Shown: positions 10,612 to 23,087 of the stretch, in pieces
How positions within the stretch are numbered: position 1 is the stretch's first letter
How the letters are laid out: each line of letters starts with the position of its first letter
Origin: Haplomitrium mnioides
Taxonomy: Eukaryota; Marchantiophyta; Haplomitriopsida; Calobryales
Direction: 5' to 3'
Assembly (NCBI GenBank): GCA_049999725.1
Contig: JBNGIS010030165.1
Span: 1 to 42,346, forward strand
Length of the DNA stretch: 42,346 nucleotides
Translations under genes and position numbers: made by a program
The notes under the pieces: model-generated
Databases searched by the model: none
Told to the model about the DNA's origin: nothing
What the model saw: the letters and a program-made list of their open reading frames with translations, nothing else

Positions 10612-10757
10612 GTCCAAAGATTCCCACGGAACCGAGTCCGAAGAATTCCGCGGAGTCGAGTCCAAAGAATCTCGCGAAACCGAGTTTGAAAAATCCCACA
10701 GAACCGAGTCTGAAGGATCCCGGGGAACCAAGTCCAAAGGATTCCTCAGAGAGGTAA
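10612..10757. repeat. 24-bp minisatellite in LTR c2, six copies
   Basis: The GTCC/GTTT/GTCT word recurs at 10612, 10636, 10660, 10684, 10708 and 10732, exactly 24 apart, with a last related unit at 10758. It is the same unit as in LTR c1 but more diverged. Confidence 0.93.
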
Positions 10758-10792
10758 GTCCAAAGAATCCCGCAGGCTTTCTGAGTCTCAGG

Positions 10793-11190
10793 TTGATTTT
10801 CTTCTCGAGCCGCCGTCCGACGCCATTTTCAACCTGGAAGTTGGACCGCCGTGCTGACCTACATCCATAGTTGATTGCGAGCTCTGATTCGAAGGATTCT
10901 CGGACAAGTGAGTCTGAAGAATCCCTCAAACTTTTGAGTCTTAGGTTGACCTTCTTTCGTAGCCATTGTTCGACGTCGTCTTCAACTTGGATGTTTGACT
11001 GCCACATTGACCTGCATTTGTAGTTGACTACGGACCCCGATCTGAAGGATCCCTCAAACATATGAGTTTGAAGAATCCCTTGGACTTTTGAGATCGAGGT
11101 TGACTTTCTTCTACAAGACGCCATCTAACGCCGCCTTCAACGAGGGAGTTGGACCACCACGGTGACCTGAGTTCCGAAGTTGACCAATGG
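10793..11190. repeat. 154-bp tandem repeat in LTR c2, two full units and a part
   Basis: Units begin TTGATTTTC or TTGACTTTC-like at 10793, 10946 and 11100 (spacing 153 and 154). They align with the units of c1 and c3. This LTR has one unit fewer than c1. Confidence 0.92.
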
Positions 11191-11216
11191 ACTGCGGAGC
11201 CCGAAGTCAACCACGT

Positions 11217-11391
11217 GACTGGAGTCCAAAGATTTCCACGGGACTAGAGTCCGAAGATTCCCACGGTACTAAAGTCCAAGGATTTCTACGAGGCTGTAGT
11301 CTGAAGATATCCATGGGACTGGAGTCCGAAGATTTCCACAAGACTAGAGTCCGAGGATTTCCATGGAACAAGAGTCTGAAGATGAACTGAC
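11217..11391. repeat. 25-bp minisatellite unique to LTR c2, seven copies
   Basis: The unit is GACTGGAGTCCAAAGATTTC plus CACGG. Starts fall at 11217, 11242, 11267, 11292, 11317, 11342 and 11367, all exactly 25 apart. It resembles the 24-mer with one extra base and lies after, not before, the 154-bp array. I do not see it in c1 or c3. Confidence 0.95.
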
Positions 11392-12084
11392 CTGAAGGGA
11401 CCGTGTCCACGCCTTCCTTCGGAAACCTTTCCACCCTCTCGTTCTCCTGAGACTTTCTTAGGAACCTCCGAGTAGATTGTCAGGAGTCCAAAAAGGATCT
11501 GATTCCTGGTGAGATCAATCCATGCCAAGGGAAACAAAGTGTCCCTCCATCCCCCATCTCGTCACTGCCTCAGGCGGATCTTTGCCTTTGCCCTCCTCAT
11601 TCCAAACGTTGTTCTTAAAAGTGAATGCTGCAGCATTTTACCTTTCCCACAGTCCTTTCCCTCTACTCTCGATCTTCAATCTCCGCCCCTCGCCCTTGAT
11701 CCTCCTCATCTGATCCACGATCCTTCTCCACTTCCGAGGTCCCCCTTCCTTCCTCTTCTCCATTTATTGCCTCTCGCAAGTGTTTTGTTCCTCTCTGCTT
11801 TTGCCATGATCCTTCAATTTTTAGTGGTGCCCCCATTCGTTGGCCAACACATCTCCTTTTTCCAATTCCAAAGTGATTCCCCGAGTCTTTTTTCTATCGA
11901 CCTCCCTTCCTTCTTTGCCACGAGCCCAATTCCACTCCTCGGGTCTAGGCGATCTACTCGTACTCGCTAATAGAAGTTGATCCGCTGCTTTCGGGTTACT
12001 TTAACACTTTCAAGAGGAGAATTGCTCCAATGTCGCCTCCAATTCCACAAATTCTTCCAAAGTACCTCATGTCACCGACTGACA

Positions 12085-12246
12085 TAACTCCTTCTTTTAG
12101 TGTGAAGCGTCCCCACGAACACCCTCCTCCATTCCACTCTGTTGGTTGTCTCCTTCAAAGTGGCCGCTGCCTGGCTAAATAAAAAGTTGTCGTAGCGCAA
12201 TTGAAATACACTCACGCACTCACACACCCACACACACTCACCACAC
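12085..12246 (-). other. 3' end of C1 internal region with polypurine tract
   Basis: On the minus strand AAAAGAAGGAGTTA (12098-12085) lies directly before the LTR start TGTCAG, as a polypurine tract should. Upstream is non-coding. A CACT/CACA-rich microsatellite (about 12205-12270) overlaps the junction with the integrase frame. Confidence 0.65.
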
Positions 12247-12270
12247 TCACACACTCAACACACTCACTCC
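12205..12270. repeat. CACT/CACA-rich microsatellite
   Basis: The stretch is almost only C and A with regular CACT steps. It accounts for the GV/EC-rich chance frame on the minus strand here. Confidence 0.85.
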
Positions 12271-13028
12271 TGCTGAATTGGAACCCCCAAACGGATTGAC
12301 CATGATCCCCCTCCATCTTACACTTTTGTTTACATACCTCTTGAGAAAGTGGAAATATACCTGATTTGCAAATTTCTTCCCCTCCAATGTTTCCAATTCC
12401 ACGGACTCATTTCGATGTAGCCTCCACAAAACAAATGGTCCCATCCACTTGGTGTGTAACTTCCATGGGAAATGTACGAAGCCGCTATCATATAACAGCA
12501 CCAGGTCACCCTCACAAAGATTTGTTGGTTTCAAGCCCTTGCTATGTTGCTGCTTCCGCAATCTCTGATGGTGCTGCAACCTCCCTTAGACTTTCTCCCT
12601 TGCTTCCTCCAAACTCTCCAGTTGATATAACCTTTCCCTCCTACTCGGATCCTTTTTCATGCTTCCTTCCTCCAACAATCTTCTGGTGGGCATTTTGTAC
12701 TTCACTAATACTAGGGCGTGTTGTCAGAAGACTAGGAAATAGGGGCAGTGGCCACTGGTGGTTTTATAGGCCAAATTATACGCATGGGTCACTGTCAGCA
12801 GCTTGAGGTCTCAATCAGCCTTGTTTGCGGCCACTGTCTTGCTAAGTGTCTTGCCTATGATCCCGTTTGCTCTCTCTATGAGCTCATTAGTCTTTAGATG
12901 ATAAGCCGTGGTGTGGCGGTGCTTCATCAAGTATCTCGAGATCAGATCCTTGATTACCTGATTGATGAAGTGGGTGCCCCTGACACTCACCAGCTATAGC
13001 AGGGGCCTAAACCTACAAAATATCTGCT
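12247..13028 (-). pseudogene. Integrase C-terminal half of C1 (Ty3/gypsy)
   Basis: Reading from 13028 down: GTHFINQVIKDLISRY, then TNELIERANGIIGKTLSKTV with the third catalytic glutamate, then AYNLAY. Next is a charged linker (RRLLEEGSMKKDPSRR, QLESLEEAR) and the GPY/F-like end: CEGDLVLLYDS, KWMGPFVLWR, VELETLEGKKFANQVYFH. The second catalytic aspartate position reads S-V-R-G instead of S-D-x-G, so the enzyme is dead. Several stops break the frame. The N-terminal half resumes at 26169 after the 13.1-kb B2 insertion. Confidence 0.85.
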
Positions 13029-16000
13029 TATCGTAGCATAGCAGTAGCACTCCTGCACCAAAATGCGCAACTAGAGATCGAACCACCCAAAATCTATATA
13101 GAAATCTACTTTTAAATCATTTTTACTAACTTTCCAGATTCTTTAAAGAGTTTTGAAATGGCACTCTATCAGTTCAGAGATAGACCGTTCTCCTTCTCGA
13201 GGTCTGACAACCCTCTCTCCACAAAACCACCCACAAGCATTTCTAGTTGCTTAACATAATAGAACAACATTCAAGAATCACACAAATTGCATGATTAACA
13301 TTTCCAGGATAAGAAAATTGATGCACAAGCTAATTTTAAACTAGAGCTGTATCAGAAATGTTCCCACGCAACCAATTCCCCGACTTGCTTGAAACTCTCA
13401 AACCAACACTCTAGTGCCTACCTTCATTACACCACTTCACTTCCCTCAAACTAGATACTCAGGCCACACAACCCAATATACCCAAGAGCTTGATGTTGAA
13501 AACTCAGCTATGGAGCAATCCTCCTGATCTCACATCCAACTGATGTTCCTCAACCACCCACTACTTTGTTTGCTTGTGAAATGCCAACCTATTCCATAGG
13601 CATATACAATTCAGAGCAAAACTTGCTCTACTGCAATCCACCAACAAGCATCTACTAATTGAAGAATCACAAAAGGTTCTCTCCTTAAAGATTTAACACA
13701 TTAACACATATACACACACATAGAATAGAACAGAGCTCAAAGCAGAATTGATTTGCCACTAAACCTCCCACAAATTACAATTTGGATTTCAAAACCCAGA
13801 CCCATCAATAGAATACACTCAAATACCCCCTAACATGCACTTCTCTAATGCAATCATATGATTTCTTCAATTGAAATCAACTTGCAGAACATTTACCACC
13901 AAAATCTAACTTCAATTCCTTGTTCCTTCATCATACTTCTCCTTCCGAATCTGCAATTTCCAAGAGCAAAGGATCTCATAGACAAGAACCTCTTGAACTT
14001 TACTCCTCGAAGCACCAAATGTATAATGAGATAACCAGGAGCTCGCCATTAGGCTTGTACCCCATGTCCTGCTCAACTAACAAGTAACTGTCATAATAGT
14101 TCACAAAAAAAACTAACTTACTTCCCTTCTAAACTAACTTTTTCTCACTAATCTTCCAATAAGAACTATCCACTCACAATTCGTTCTTAAGCTAAATAAC
14201 TAGTTTTCACTAATTTACAATAACTTTGTTTGCAATAAGAACTAATTACAAACAAATGTTCTTATACTAATTTTCGAGCTTTCACTAACTCTTTATTTCC
14301 TTCCTTTCAATTTTCGAACTTTTCCAATTCCACCGAGTGTCCGTTTGGACCTTTTAAACTTTCGACTCAACTTTCACAATCACCACCAAAACCACGATAC
14401 GTCATCGCTTTGCCATTTATACTTTGCTTTGTAGTAAGTCTTCCACAATAATCCTCACTTCAATGTACAACATCGACAAGTCACCTTTTTGCCAATCACC
14501 GCTTTGCTTAATCACTGTTTCTCTTTTACAATCCGTCAGACAACTCACATAAGATCTCCACTCCGAACCTTTTAAACAGGGGTTCCCTACAATGGATACC
14601 CACATAGACTCACATCGGACACCTCTTGACTCCACTTTGGACTAACATTGGATCCAATGCAACTGGGGCACCCCACTTTGGAGGATTTGCTTCCGACACC
14701 TTCTTTGGACTCACAGACTTTCGTTCCAATCCGTTTTACAGAAAATGTCTCCACTCTCTTCTTCAAATCCGCACAGAAGAGTCTCGTTGCAACCGCTCAT
14801 TTGCAATTGATTTCCTTACCTTTCACAAGGATGTGCTTTCGCAACATTCGCTCATCGTAAACATCTGCTTCATGCATCTGATCAAATTCCAACTCACATG
14901 TATCCTCCTTCGATTCGCAAAGCTCCTTTCCAAACATTTCACATTAATTCATTCGCAGAGCTTCTTTGATTCTTCACAGGTAAATTCACCAGGTATCTTC
15001 GTTGTTCTCATTTTACTTCAACGCAGAATGGGTCGCTTGACGCAGGCTTCATCTTGCCGCTCCGATCATCACAAATGATCCTTCTTCAATTCGTAGAGGT
15101 GCTTCTTTACATTCGATTCTTGACAGGGGAATTCTTCATTCCAACATTTCTCCACATCAAATCAATTCTCACATAGGCCAATTTCTTCCTCAGTGCAGCA
15201 TGGATTTCGCCGCTTAAGATAAGAATCAAGCAGCCTTCATCGTACCCTCACATGTTCATCGTGAGAGAGCTCCACACAGTAGGAACGTTCTTCTCAAAGC
15301 AATTCGTTGAGCATTTCCTCTCAAGACATTTGCTTCGCACGTTTATTCCTTAAAATTATCACAACATTCGATTTATTCTGAGGGACCTTCAACGCAGGTC
15401 AATCCTACCTTCGATTTAGAGCACGACTCCTTACCGCCACAACAACGATTCTTTGCATCAACTATTTCGCAACAGATTTTTGTCACAGATCCATTATTCA
15501 CACTAATCGCTCCGATTGCTCAATAAAAGAACAATACATGGGCTCATTTAAAATTAACTCCTTGAGTAGCTTTTCCTCACATCAACTATAGCTCTATCAT
15601 GCATCGAAGATTTGCACAATGTCTTCTTCTTCTTTGGATTCTCCATAACAACATGGCCCTTTTACAGTATTCAATTCCCGCTAATGAACGCGGTCTTCCT
15701 CTTCGCAATAGATCACCTTTCTCGCAAGTGGTCGATTTCTTCTCATGGAGCTTCGTTCCTTATAGGACCGTCTCTTGTTCACCAGGCTTCCTTTCACAGG
15801 AGGTCCATTGTCGTAGCTGGCCTTCTGAACATTCGTCGCATTCGATCGATTTCTCATAAGGCCATTCCTTTAGAAAAAATTGATTCTTCAATAGGTTTTA
15901 TTACTTGATCCATGATGAAATGCTACAATTTCTTCAAGTCTATACAGGAGAGCACTTCACAAATCTTCGTCAACACGGATTACCGACCTTGATCTGAACA

Positions 16001-16151
16001 ACCTGTGCTCTCCCACATGAATGCTTTGTAATAGGTGGCCTTCCTAAGTACCTCCAAATATCCCATAAGTGCATCCCATTAACTTAGGAGTAATATATAA
16101 CGATTCACCACTCTCCTCCTTTCGAGAGGTAGCCTGTTATGGGGAGTAAGG
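13029..16151 (-). repeat. 3' LTR of B2, left part
   Basis: It matches the other B LTRs throughout and is the least deleted copy (total with 23256-23632 about 3.5 kb). It ends at GTTATGGGGAGTAAGG where B1 is inserted. The unbroken counterpart is at 25779-25800 (CTTATGGGGTGTAAGGCC). It holds no gene. Confidence 0.9.
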
Positions 16152-18729
16152 TGTCATAGCACAGCAGTGGCACTCCTGCCCCGAAAAGAACAACCCAAGG
16201 ATCGAACCACGCAAGATCTATATAGAAATCTGCTCTTAATTCACTTTTACAAATTTTCAAGATTCTTTATAGAGTTTTGAAACTCCACTCTCTCAGTTCA
16301 GAGATGGACCGCTCTTCTCTCTAGGCCTGACAACCCTCTCTCCACAAAACCATACTCAAACTCTTATAACTACTCACATAATAGAACAACAGCTAAGAAT
16401 CACCTTAATTACATGATTGACATTTCTAGGACAAGAAAACTGATGTACAGGCTGATTTTAAACTTGAGCTGTATTAGAGATGTTTCCAAGCAACCAGTTA
16501 CCCAACTTGCTTGAAACTCTCAAACCAACACTCTAGTGCCTACCTTCATTACACCACCTTACTTCCTTCATACTGCTCCTTCTAAATCTACAATTAACAT
16601 CAAGAGTAGGGGACCTCCCAGTCAAGAATCTCATGAATTTTACTTGAAGCACCAATGTACAATGAGACAACCCATCAGAACAAGAACTCGCCAATAGGCT
16701 TGTACCTCTCTCTCCTGCTCAATTGACAATTAACAATTATAACAATTCAAAACCAAACTAACTTACTCTTCTATATGCTAACTCTTTCCCACTAGACTTC
16801 AAATAAGAACTAACAACTCACAATTTATTCTTAAGCTAAACAACTCGCTTCACTAACTTAAACTCACTTCGCTCACCATAAGAACTAATTACTAATAATT
16901 GTTCTTATGCTAATTTTTGAACTTTCATTAACTCTTCATTTCCTCTTCTTTTTGATTTTGAACTTTTCAAATTCCACTCGGTATTTGTTTTGACTTTTTG
17001 AACTTTCAAACCTTTAGCTCGACTTTCACATTGAATCCGCGATAAAGCACCATTTCACCCTTCACACTTTACTTCGCACTCGCTTTTTGGCAACAATCCT
17101 TAACCATGCAGAAAGTCGACAAGTCACTGCTTCATCAACCACCGCTTCACTTAATCGTTGTTTCGCCAATCACCAGCTCATCTAACGCCTCCGAACGGAT
17201 CTCTTTTAACTTGGGATCCCCACTTGGTAACCCCACTTGGAACCAATTTACCCCGGGATCTCCACAACGGATCCCCACACAGACATGCTTCGGATCCCCC
17301 TTAATCGAGGCACTCCACATTAGAAGACGCAATTTTGATCCGTCTTTCAAACTCACACACCCTTCTTCCTTTGATTCAATTCATTCTTGTTCCTTTTAAA
17401 ATTTAATTCCACCTTATTTCAAACAAATTACGTAGCAGCTCGATTGATTTCCACCTCGGAGCATGTCTTCAGGTTGATTCCTCACAGAATCTTTATTCTT
17501 CCATCAAATTTCCGCAGCCGGCTTTTGATTCTGAAGGGACTTCTCTTTCTTGTCAACTCGCAACCCACCGTAGAACCTCTTCTTCAGATTTTGCACATAA
17601 TTGATTTCTTTACCTTTCACAAGAATCGATTTACAGCCAATTGTTCAGCAACAAAGGATACCCACTTCTGCTCAATTCCTTCCATAGGAATTTTCTCCAC
17701 AAGATTTCTTTCTTAGGCCTCTCAATTGAGTGACCTAGAGCATTCAATTTTTTTAGATGTTTGTTTGATTCTCTTTTATTGCAGCTGATCGATTCCGCAA
17801 ATCTCTTCTGCATCCTTCATATTTCGTTTCATCGCTGGCCTTCATCACAATTAACATTCATAGGATAGACCTTCAAATTCCTCATGGCTCATCTCTACTG
17901 AGGATCAAATCGCATATGACATATCCCAGAGGAAATTCTACAGTTAGCTGATTTCTTTTGAATTCATGATCCTCACATCTTATTTTTTCCACATGAGATC
18001 TTCACTCGGTACTCGCACTCAGAAATCTCCACAAGGCATTCTTCCTCAGCTTTGGAGTCTTGCACATATTTTTATCCATGATCCAAACAACCAATTGTGC
18101 CATCATAATTCTATTTCTGACAACAACCAAATTCAATTCAAAAGAGCGAGCACTACATTCGTTTTTTCTATCCACCTGTTTCTTGATCCGTGGTGAAATG
18201 CCATACTTCCTTCCAATCTATACCACAAAACACTTTACAAATTCTTCGTCAACTTGGATTGCCACTTTAATCCAAACACTTGTTTCTCCCTCGAATGCTT
18301 CGTAACAAATGGCCTTCCTAAGTACTTCCCAATAACTTAGAAGCACTATATACAGATTTGACACTCTTCTTCTTTCAAGAGGCAGCCTCACAAGGGTGTA
18401 AGGCCACCACTTATTCCTGCCCCTAGAGAGACCTGGTTTAGGGCACCGGCTTCCATCCTTCAACATATAAAATAGATAGAAATAGATAGGTATGGGCTGG
18501 CTGGCCCTCAACACTTAGATATATATTTTAAAAAGTAAATGACTTCCTTGTAGATGAGCCTTCTCTCTTTTTCAATTACATTCAAAATTTCCTCTCATCC
18601 TTTCATCTTTACAACTTTACACTTGTTATGCTTAAAAATGAAGCTTTACCATTTCGTTCTCACTCCACCACGTAGAAGAGAACTCCTTCAAGTTGTTTAT
18701 AACCTTCTGTCAGGAACTATGCTCTCACA
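16152..18729 (-). repeat. 3' LTR of B1 (2578 bp)
   Basis: It starts TGTCATAGCACAGC and ends GCTCTCACA. Compared with its partner it lacks about 490 bases at 16580 (partner 20600-21070); the deletion edges share CTTCAT, suggesting loss between short repeats. A TATA-like ACTATATACA lies near 18348. Confidence 0.93.
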
Positions 18730-18745
18730 TAGCCCCCTCCTCAAT
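18730..18745 (-). other. Polypurine tract of B1
   Basis: The minus strand reads ATTGAGGAGGGGGCTA immediately before LTR start TGTGAGAGC. The same tract precedes the B2 LTR at 23633-23648 (ATTGAGAAGGGGGCTA). It primes plus-strand DNA synthesis. Confidence 0.85.
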
Positions 18746-18833
18746 CGCACAACATCCTCGCAAGCGTTCACAAATAATACTATTTCACCCTTGATCCATT
18801 AACTCTTGTTTCAAACACTTCCCCCATTAAAAT

Positions 18834-19240
18834 CTATAACTCCAGCGATCCATTATCATAAACTTTTGATACTACATAAGGTCCTATCCACCATACATGA
18901 AGTTTCTCTGGGAACCAAAAATAACGACTATTATAAAGAAGCACTAGATCCCCTTCAGAAATATTCACCTTTTTGAGCTTGGAATCATAGTCTTCTTTAC
19001 GCTTGTTCTGGACTTTTTCGGTTTCAGCGAGAGCCTGAACTCTTTCTTCCTCCAGCTTGACCAAGTCCATCATCCTCTTTAATAAACTTTCCTCGTATGG
19101 CATACGTTCTTCTTTAGCAGTCCTAATACACGGCACATCCCATTCCACTGGTACTAAGGAATGAGTACTATAGACCAAATAGAGCGGCGTCTGCTTTGTA
19201 GTTACTTTCTCTGCTGTTCTGTAAGCTCACAAAGCTGAGT
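18834..19240 (-). pseudogene. Integrase C-terminus of B1 (Ty3/gypsy)
   Basis: From 19240 down the minus strand shows AL-stop-AYRTAEKVTTKQTP, then LVYSTHSLVPVEWDVP, a glutamate-rich helix (EERVQALAETEKVQNKRKED), and the GPY/F-like module: ISEGDLVLLYNSRYF, LHVWWIGPYVVSKVY. These are the last parts of the integrase core and the chromatin- or DNA-contacting C-terminal domain. A tryptophan codon has become TGA in ALWAYRT. The DDE triad and zinc finger are missing, lost in the deletion that joins gag to this point. Ends near 18830 before the polypurine tract. Confidence 0.88.
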
Positions 19241-19953
19241 ACAACTTCGTTTTTCTTTTTCTTGATCATGGTCGACTTGGTCAAGATCCTCGTTGAATAT
19301 GCTGCCCCTCTGAACTCTATCACAAGGGCTGTTCTTAGATCTGCCTATGTACCAAAAACTGCTCCCAAATTATCATACCATTCTCTTGCTTTTCCTGAAA
19401 ACAGAGCATCCACCGATCTTAGCCGATCTGCATCTGAATCTTCTTGGTTAGCTCTGCTGATGCCTTCAAATCTCTTCACCCATGTGTCCACATCGTCTTT
19501 CGATCTCCCCTTGAAGATCTGGTATTTCAGCTTCGTTCAATAACCCCCTACAGGAGCTTCTTGAGCCATAGCTTATACTAAAGGAAACAGAGTCACATGT
19601 GTCACCCCTATTCTCAAAATAGCACTAGAATGTGAAGCTCTACTACCTTTAATACTAGTAAGTGTGGCTGAATTCCTAGAAGAAGAAGAAGAAGTAGAAG
19701 TAGAAGAAGGTAAATTTAATTTTGGGAATGATGTTAACCCAATAGTGCCTTGAGGAGGAGTAATATCAGTCCACTAAAACTGAGCTAATGGTGACTGAGG
19801 CCCAAAAGGTTGAGCTCCCCCTTCTGTAGGTTCCTTTCCGCTAGCAACAGCTATAACTTCCTTAGACTTCAATGTCGACTCCTCCCGTCCCTCCAGTCTT
19901 ACTTCTCTCTCTTTTCTTTGTCTCTCTTTATCCTCTTTTGAAATTTCTCGCAT
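19230..19953 (-). pseudogene. Gag of B1 (Ty3/gypsy), truncated and fused to integrase
   Basis: The start ATG at 19953 opens a charged N-terminus (MREISKEDKERQRKEREVR), a serine-rich linker (STSTSSSSS) and then the retrotransposon gag domain: YQIFKGRSKDDVDTWVKRFE, ADRLRSVDALFSGKAREWYD, ADLRTALVIEFRGAAYS. This is the capsid core that packages element RNA. Four stops interrupt it (TAG, TAA, TGA, TAG). The zinc knuckle is gone. After a lysine run (IKKKKNE) the sequence passes directly into integrase near 19235, so several kilobases of gag-pol were deleted. The reading frame of gag and integrase differ. Confidence 0.85.
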
Positions 19954-20151
19954 TCACATCTGTCTTGCTAATCACCACAAAGAAAGTGCTTCTTCTGTGA
20001 ATTTCTTCACACATAAAAGAAACAAAATACAGAAAAAAAAACTACCACAACAGAATGTTAAGAACATAATTTAATAGTGGCTAGTAAAACAAGTTCCCAA
20101 CATTACTGATAATACTATGCACACTTTAAAGAGCAAATACTAGAAATTAGA
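19954..20151 (-). other. 5' leader of B1
   Basis: About 200 bases between the gag start and the primer-binding site. It is A/T-rich and non-coding. Nothing else is visible. Confidence 0.6.
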
Positions 20152-20169
20152 TCCCCGGCAATGGCGCCA
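20152..20169 (-). other. Primer-binding site of family B, tRNA-Asp type
   Basis: The minus strand reads TGGCGCCATTGCCGGGGA, complementary to the 3' end of plant tRNA-Asp (TCCCCGGCAACGGCGCCA) at 17 of 18 bases. It lies ten bases inside the 5' LTR, the correct place. tRNA-Asp priming is known in Athila/Tat-type plant Ty3/gypsy elements. Confidence 0.88.
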
Positions 20170-20179
20170 AGAAATCACA

Positions 20180-23031
20180 TGCCGTAGCGCAACAGTGGCA
20201 CTCTAGCCCCGAAAAGAACAACCTAGAGATCGAACCACGCAAGATGTATATAGAAATCTGCTCTTAATTCACTTTTACCAACTTTCCAGATTCTTTATAG
20301 AGTTCTAAAACTGCACTCTATCATTTGAGAGATGGATCGCTCTACTCTCTAGGCCTCACAACCCTCTCTCCACAAAACCATACTGAAACTCTTCTAACTA
20401 CTCACATAGAATAACAACCAAGAATCACATAAATTGCATGATTGACATTTCTAGAACAACAAAACTAATGTATAAGCTCATTTTAAACTTGAGATGTATT
20501 AGAGATGTTCCCAAGCAACCAGTTACCCAACTTGCTTGAAACTCTCAAACCAACACTCTAGTGCCTACCTTCATTACACCACATTTACTTCCTTCAAACA
20601 GGATACTTAGACCACTCAAATCCAATATACCCTAGAGCTTGATGCTGAGAACTCAACTATGAATAACCCTCCTGATCTCACATCCAATTGTTGTTCCTCC
20701 AACCACCCACTACTATGTTTGTTTTGTAAATGCCTACCTATTCCATAAGCACACACAATCCTTATCACTCTTTGTTCTACTGCAACCCACCAACCAGCAT
20801 CCACTAATTGGAAAATCACAGAAGGTTCTCTCCTTAAAAATTTAAAACATTAACACACACACAAAACAGAACAGAATTCCAAGCAAAATTGACTTGCCAC
20901 TAAACCTCCTACAAATCACAATCTGGAACTCAGACCCAAGACCCACCAGCAAAAAACACTCAAGTACCTCTTGACATGCACTTCTCCAATGCAATCTGTC
21001 TAGTTTCTTCAATTGAACACCTATAGAACATTCACCAACAAATTCTTACTTCAAATCCTTGTTTCTTCTTCATATTGCTTCTTCTCAATTTGAAATAAAC
21101 AACAAGAGCAGAGGACCTCTCAGACAAGCATCTCATGAATTTAACTTGAAGCACCAATGTACAATGAGACAACCCAACAGAACAAGAACTCGCCAATAGG
21201 CTTGTACCTCCCTCTCCTGCTCAACTGACAATTAACAGTTATAACAATTCAAAACCAAACTAGCTTACTCCTCTACATGCTAACTTTTTCCCACTAGACT
21301 TCAAATAAGAACTAACTACTCACAATTTGTTCTTTAGCTAAACAACTCGCTTCACTAACTTATACTAATTTTGCTCGCCATAAGAACTAATTACTAACAA
21401 TTGTTCTTATGCTAATTTTTGAAATTTCAGTAACTCTTCATTTCCTCTTCTTTTCGATTTTGAACTTTTCAAATTCCACTAAGTATCTGTTTTGACTTTT
21501 CAAACTTTCGAACTTACAGGTCAACTTCCATACTAAAACTACGATTAGGTGTTGTTTTGCCCTCCACACTTTACTTCGCACTCACTTTTCCACAACAATC
21601 TTTAACAGCGCAGAAAGCCAACAAGTTACTTCTTCGCCAATCACTGCTTCACTTAATTGCTGTTTCGCCAATCACCAGCCCGTCTAACGCCTTGGAATAG
21701 ATCCTTTTTAACCAGGGATCCCCACTTCGTAACCCCAATCGGAGCCAATTTACCTGGGGATCTCTGCAATGGATCCCCTCACAGACATGCATTGGATCCC
21801 CTTTAACCGAGGCACTACACATTGGAAGACGCAGTTCCGATCCGTTTTTTGGACTCACAGACCGTTCTTCCTGCACTTCAAATCATTCTTATTCCTTTTC
21901 AAATTTAATTCCACCTTGTTTCAAACAAATTGGCAGCAGCTGGATCGATTTCTACATCAGAGCAGGCCGTCAATTTGATTCCTTATAGGAATCTTCATCC
22001 TTCCATCAGATTTTCGTAGCCGGCCTTTGATTCCGAAGGGACTTCTCATTCTTCTAAACTGGTGACCTACCGCAGAAACTCTTCTTCAGATTTCGCACAT
22101 AATTGATTTCTTTACCTTCCACAATAATTGATTTACAGCCAATTGTTCAGCAACAAAGGATACCCACTTCTATTCAATTGCTCCCATAGGAATTTTGTCC
22201 ACATGATTTCTTTCTTAGACCTCTCAATTGAGTGACCCGTAACATTTGATTTTTTCAGATGTTTGTTTGATTCCCCTTTCTTGAAGCTGATCGATTCCAC
22301 AAATCTCTTACTCATCTTTCACATTTCGTTTCATTGTTGGCCTTCATCACAACTGACATTCACAAGAAGGACTATCAAATTCCTTAGGGCTCTCATCCAC
22401 TGAAGATCAATTTGCAGACTACGTATCCCAGAGGAAATTCTATAGCTGGCCGATTTCCTTTGAATTCCAGATCCTCAAAGCTTAATTTTTCCGCAGGAGA
22501 TCTTCACTTGGTACTCGCACTCAGAAATCTCCGCAAGGCATTCTTCCTCAACTTCAGAGTCTTGCACATATTTTTATCCATGATCCAAACAACCAATTGT
22601 GCCATTATAATTCTATTTCTGACAACAACCAAATTCAATTCAAAAGAGCAAGCATTACATTCGCTTTTCCTATCCACCTGTTTCTTGATATGTGGTGAAA
22701 TGCCATTCTTCCTTCCAATCTATACTACAGAACACTTTACAAATTTGTCCTCAACTTGGATTACCACTTTAATTCAAACGCTTGTTGCTCCCTCGAATGC
22801 TTTGTAGCATACGGCCTTCCTAAGTACCTCCAAATATCTCATAAGTACTTCCCAATAACTTAGAAGCACTATATAAGGATTTGACACTCTTCTTCCTTCA
22901 AGAGGCAGCCCCACATGGGTGTAAGACCACCGCTTATTCTTGCCCTTGAACGGACCTAGTTCAGGGCACCAACTTCCATCCTTCGACACGATTCCACTGG
23001 CTCTTGGGCAGGCTGTCCATCAACACATATA

Positions 23032-23087
<56 letters not shown>

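Larger units (their letters stand above)
10416..12084 (-). repeat. LTR c2 of family C (1669 bp)
   Basis: It runs from TGCCGCAGCCCC to CACCGACTGACA. It is the 5' LTR of C0 on its left and the 3' LTR of C1 on its right. It holds three tandem arrays listed separately. A pyrimidine-rich block (11400-11970) and the conserved GATCCGCTGCTTTC near 11970 complete it. Open frames such as 11509-11970 on the plus strand lie in this low-complexity LTR DNA and have no protein signature. Confidence 0.88.

Noticed and set aside
10387-11124. Minus-strand 245-codon frame rich in S, D and R
   Set aside because: It spans the B/C junction, the 24-bp array and the 154-bp array of LTR c2; it is a chance frame in tandem repeats.
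11509-11970. Plus-strand 153-codon hydrophobic frame (LLP/FLP-rich)
   Set aside because: It lies in the pyrimidine-rich part of LTR c2; c1 and c0 counterparts are not open and the composition alone explains it.
12072-12254. Cysteine-rich minus frame (MCECGECVWVCECVSV)
   Set aside because: It is a translated CACT/CACA microsatellite, not a metal-binding peptide.
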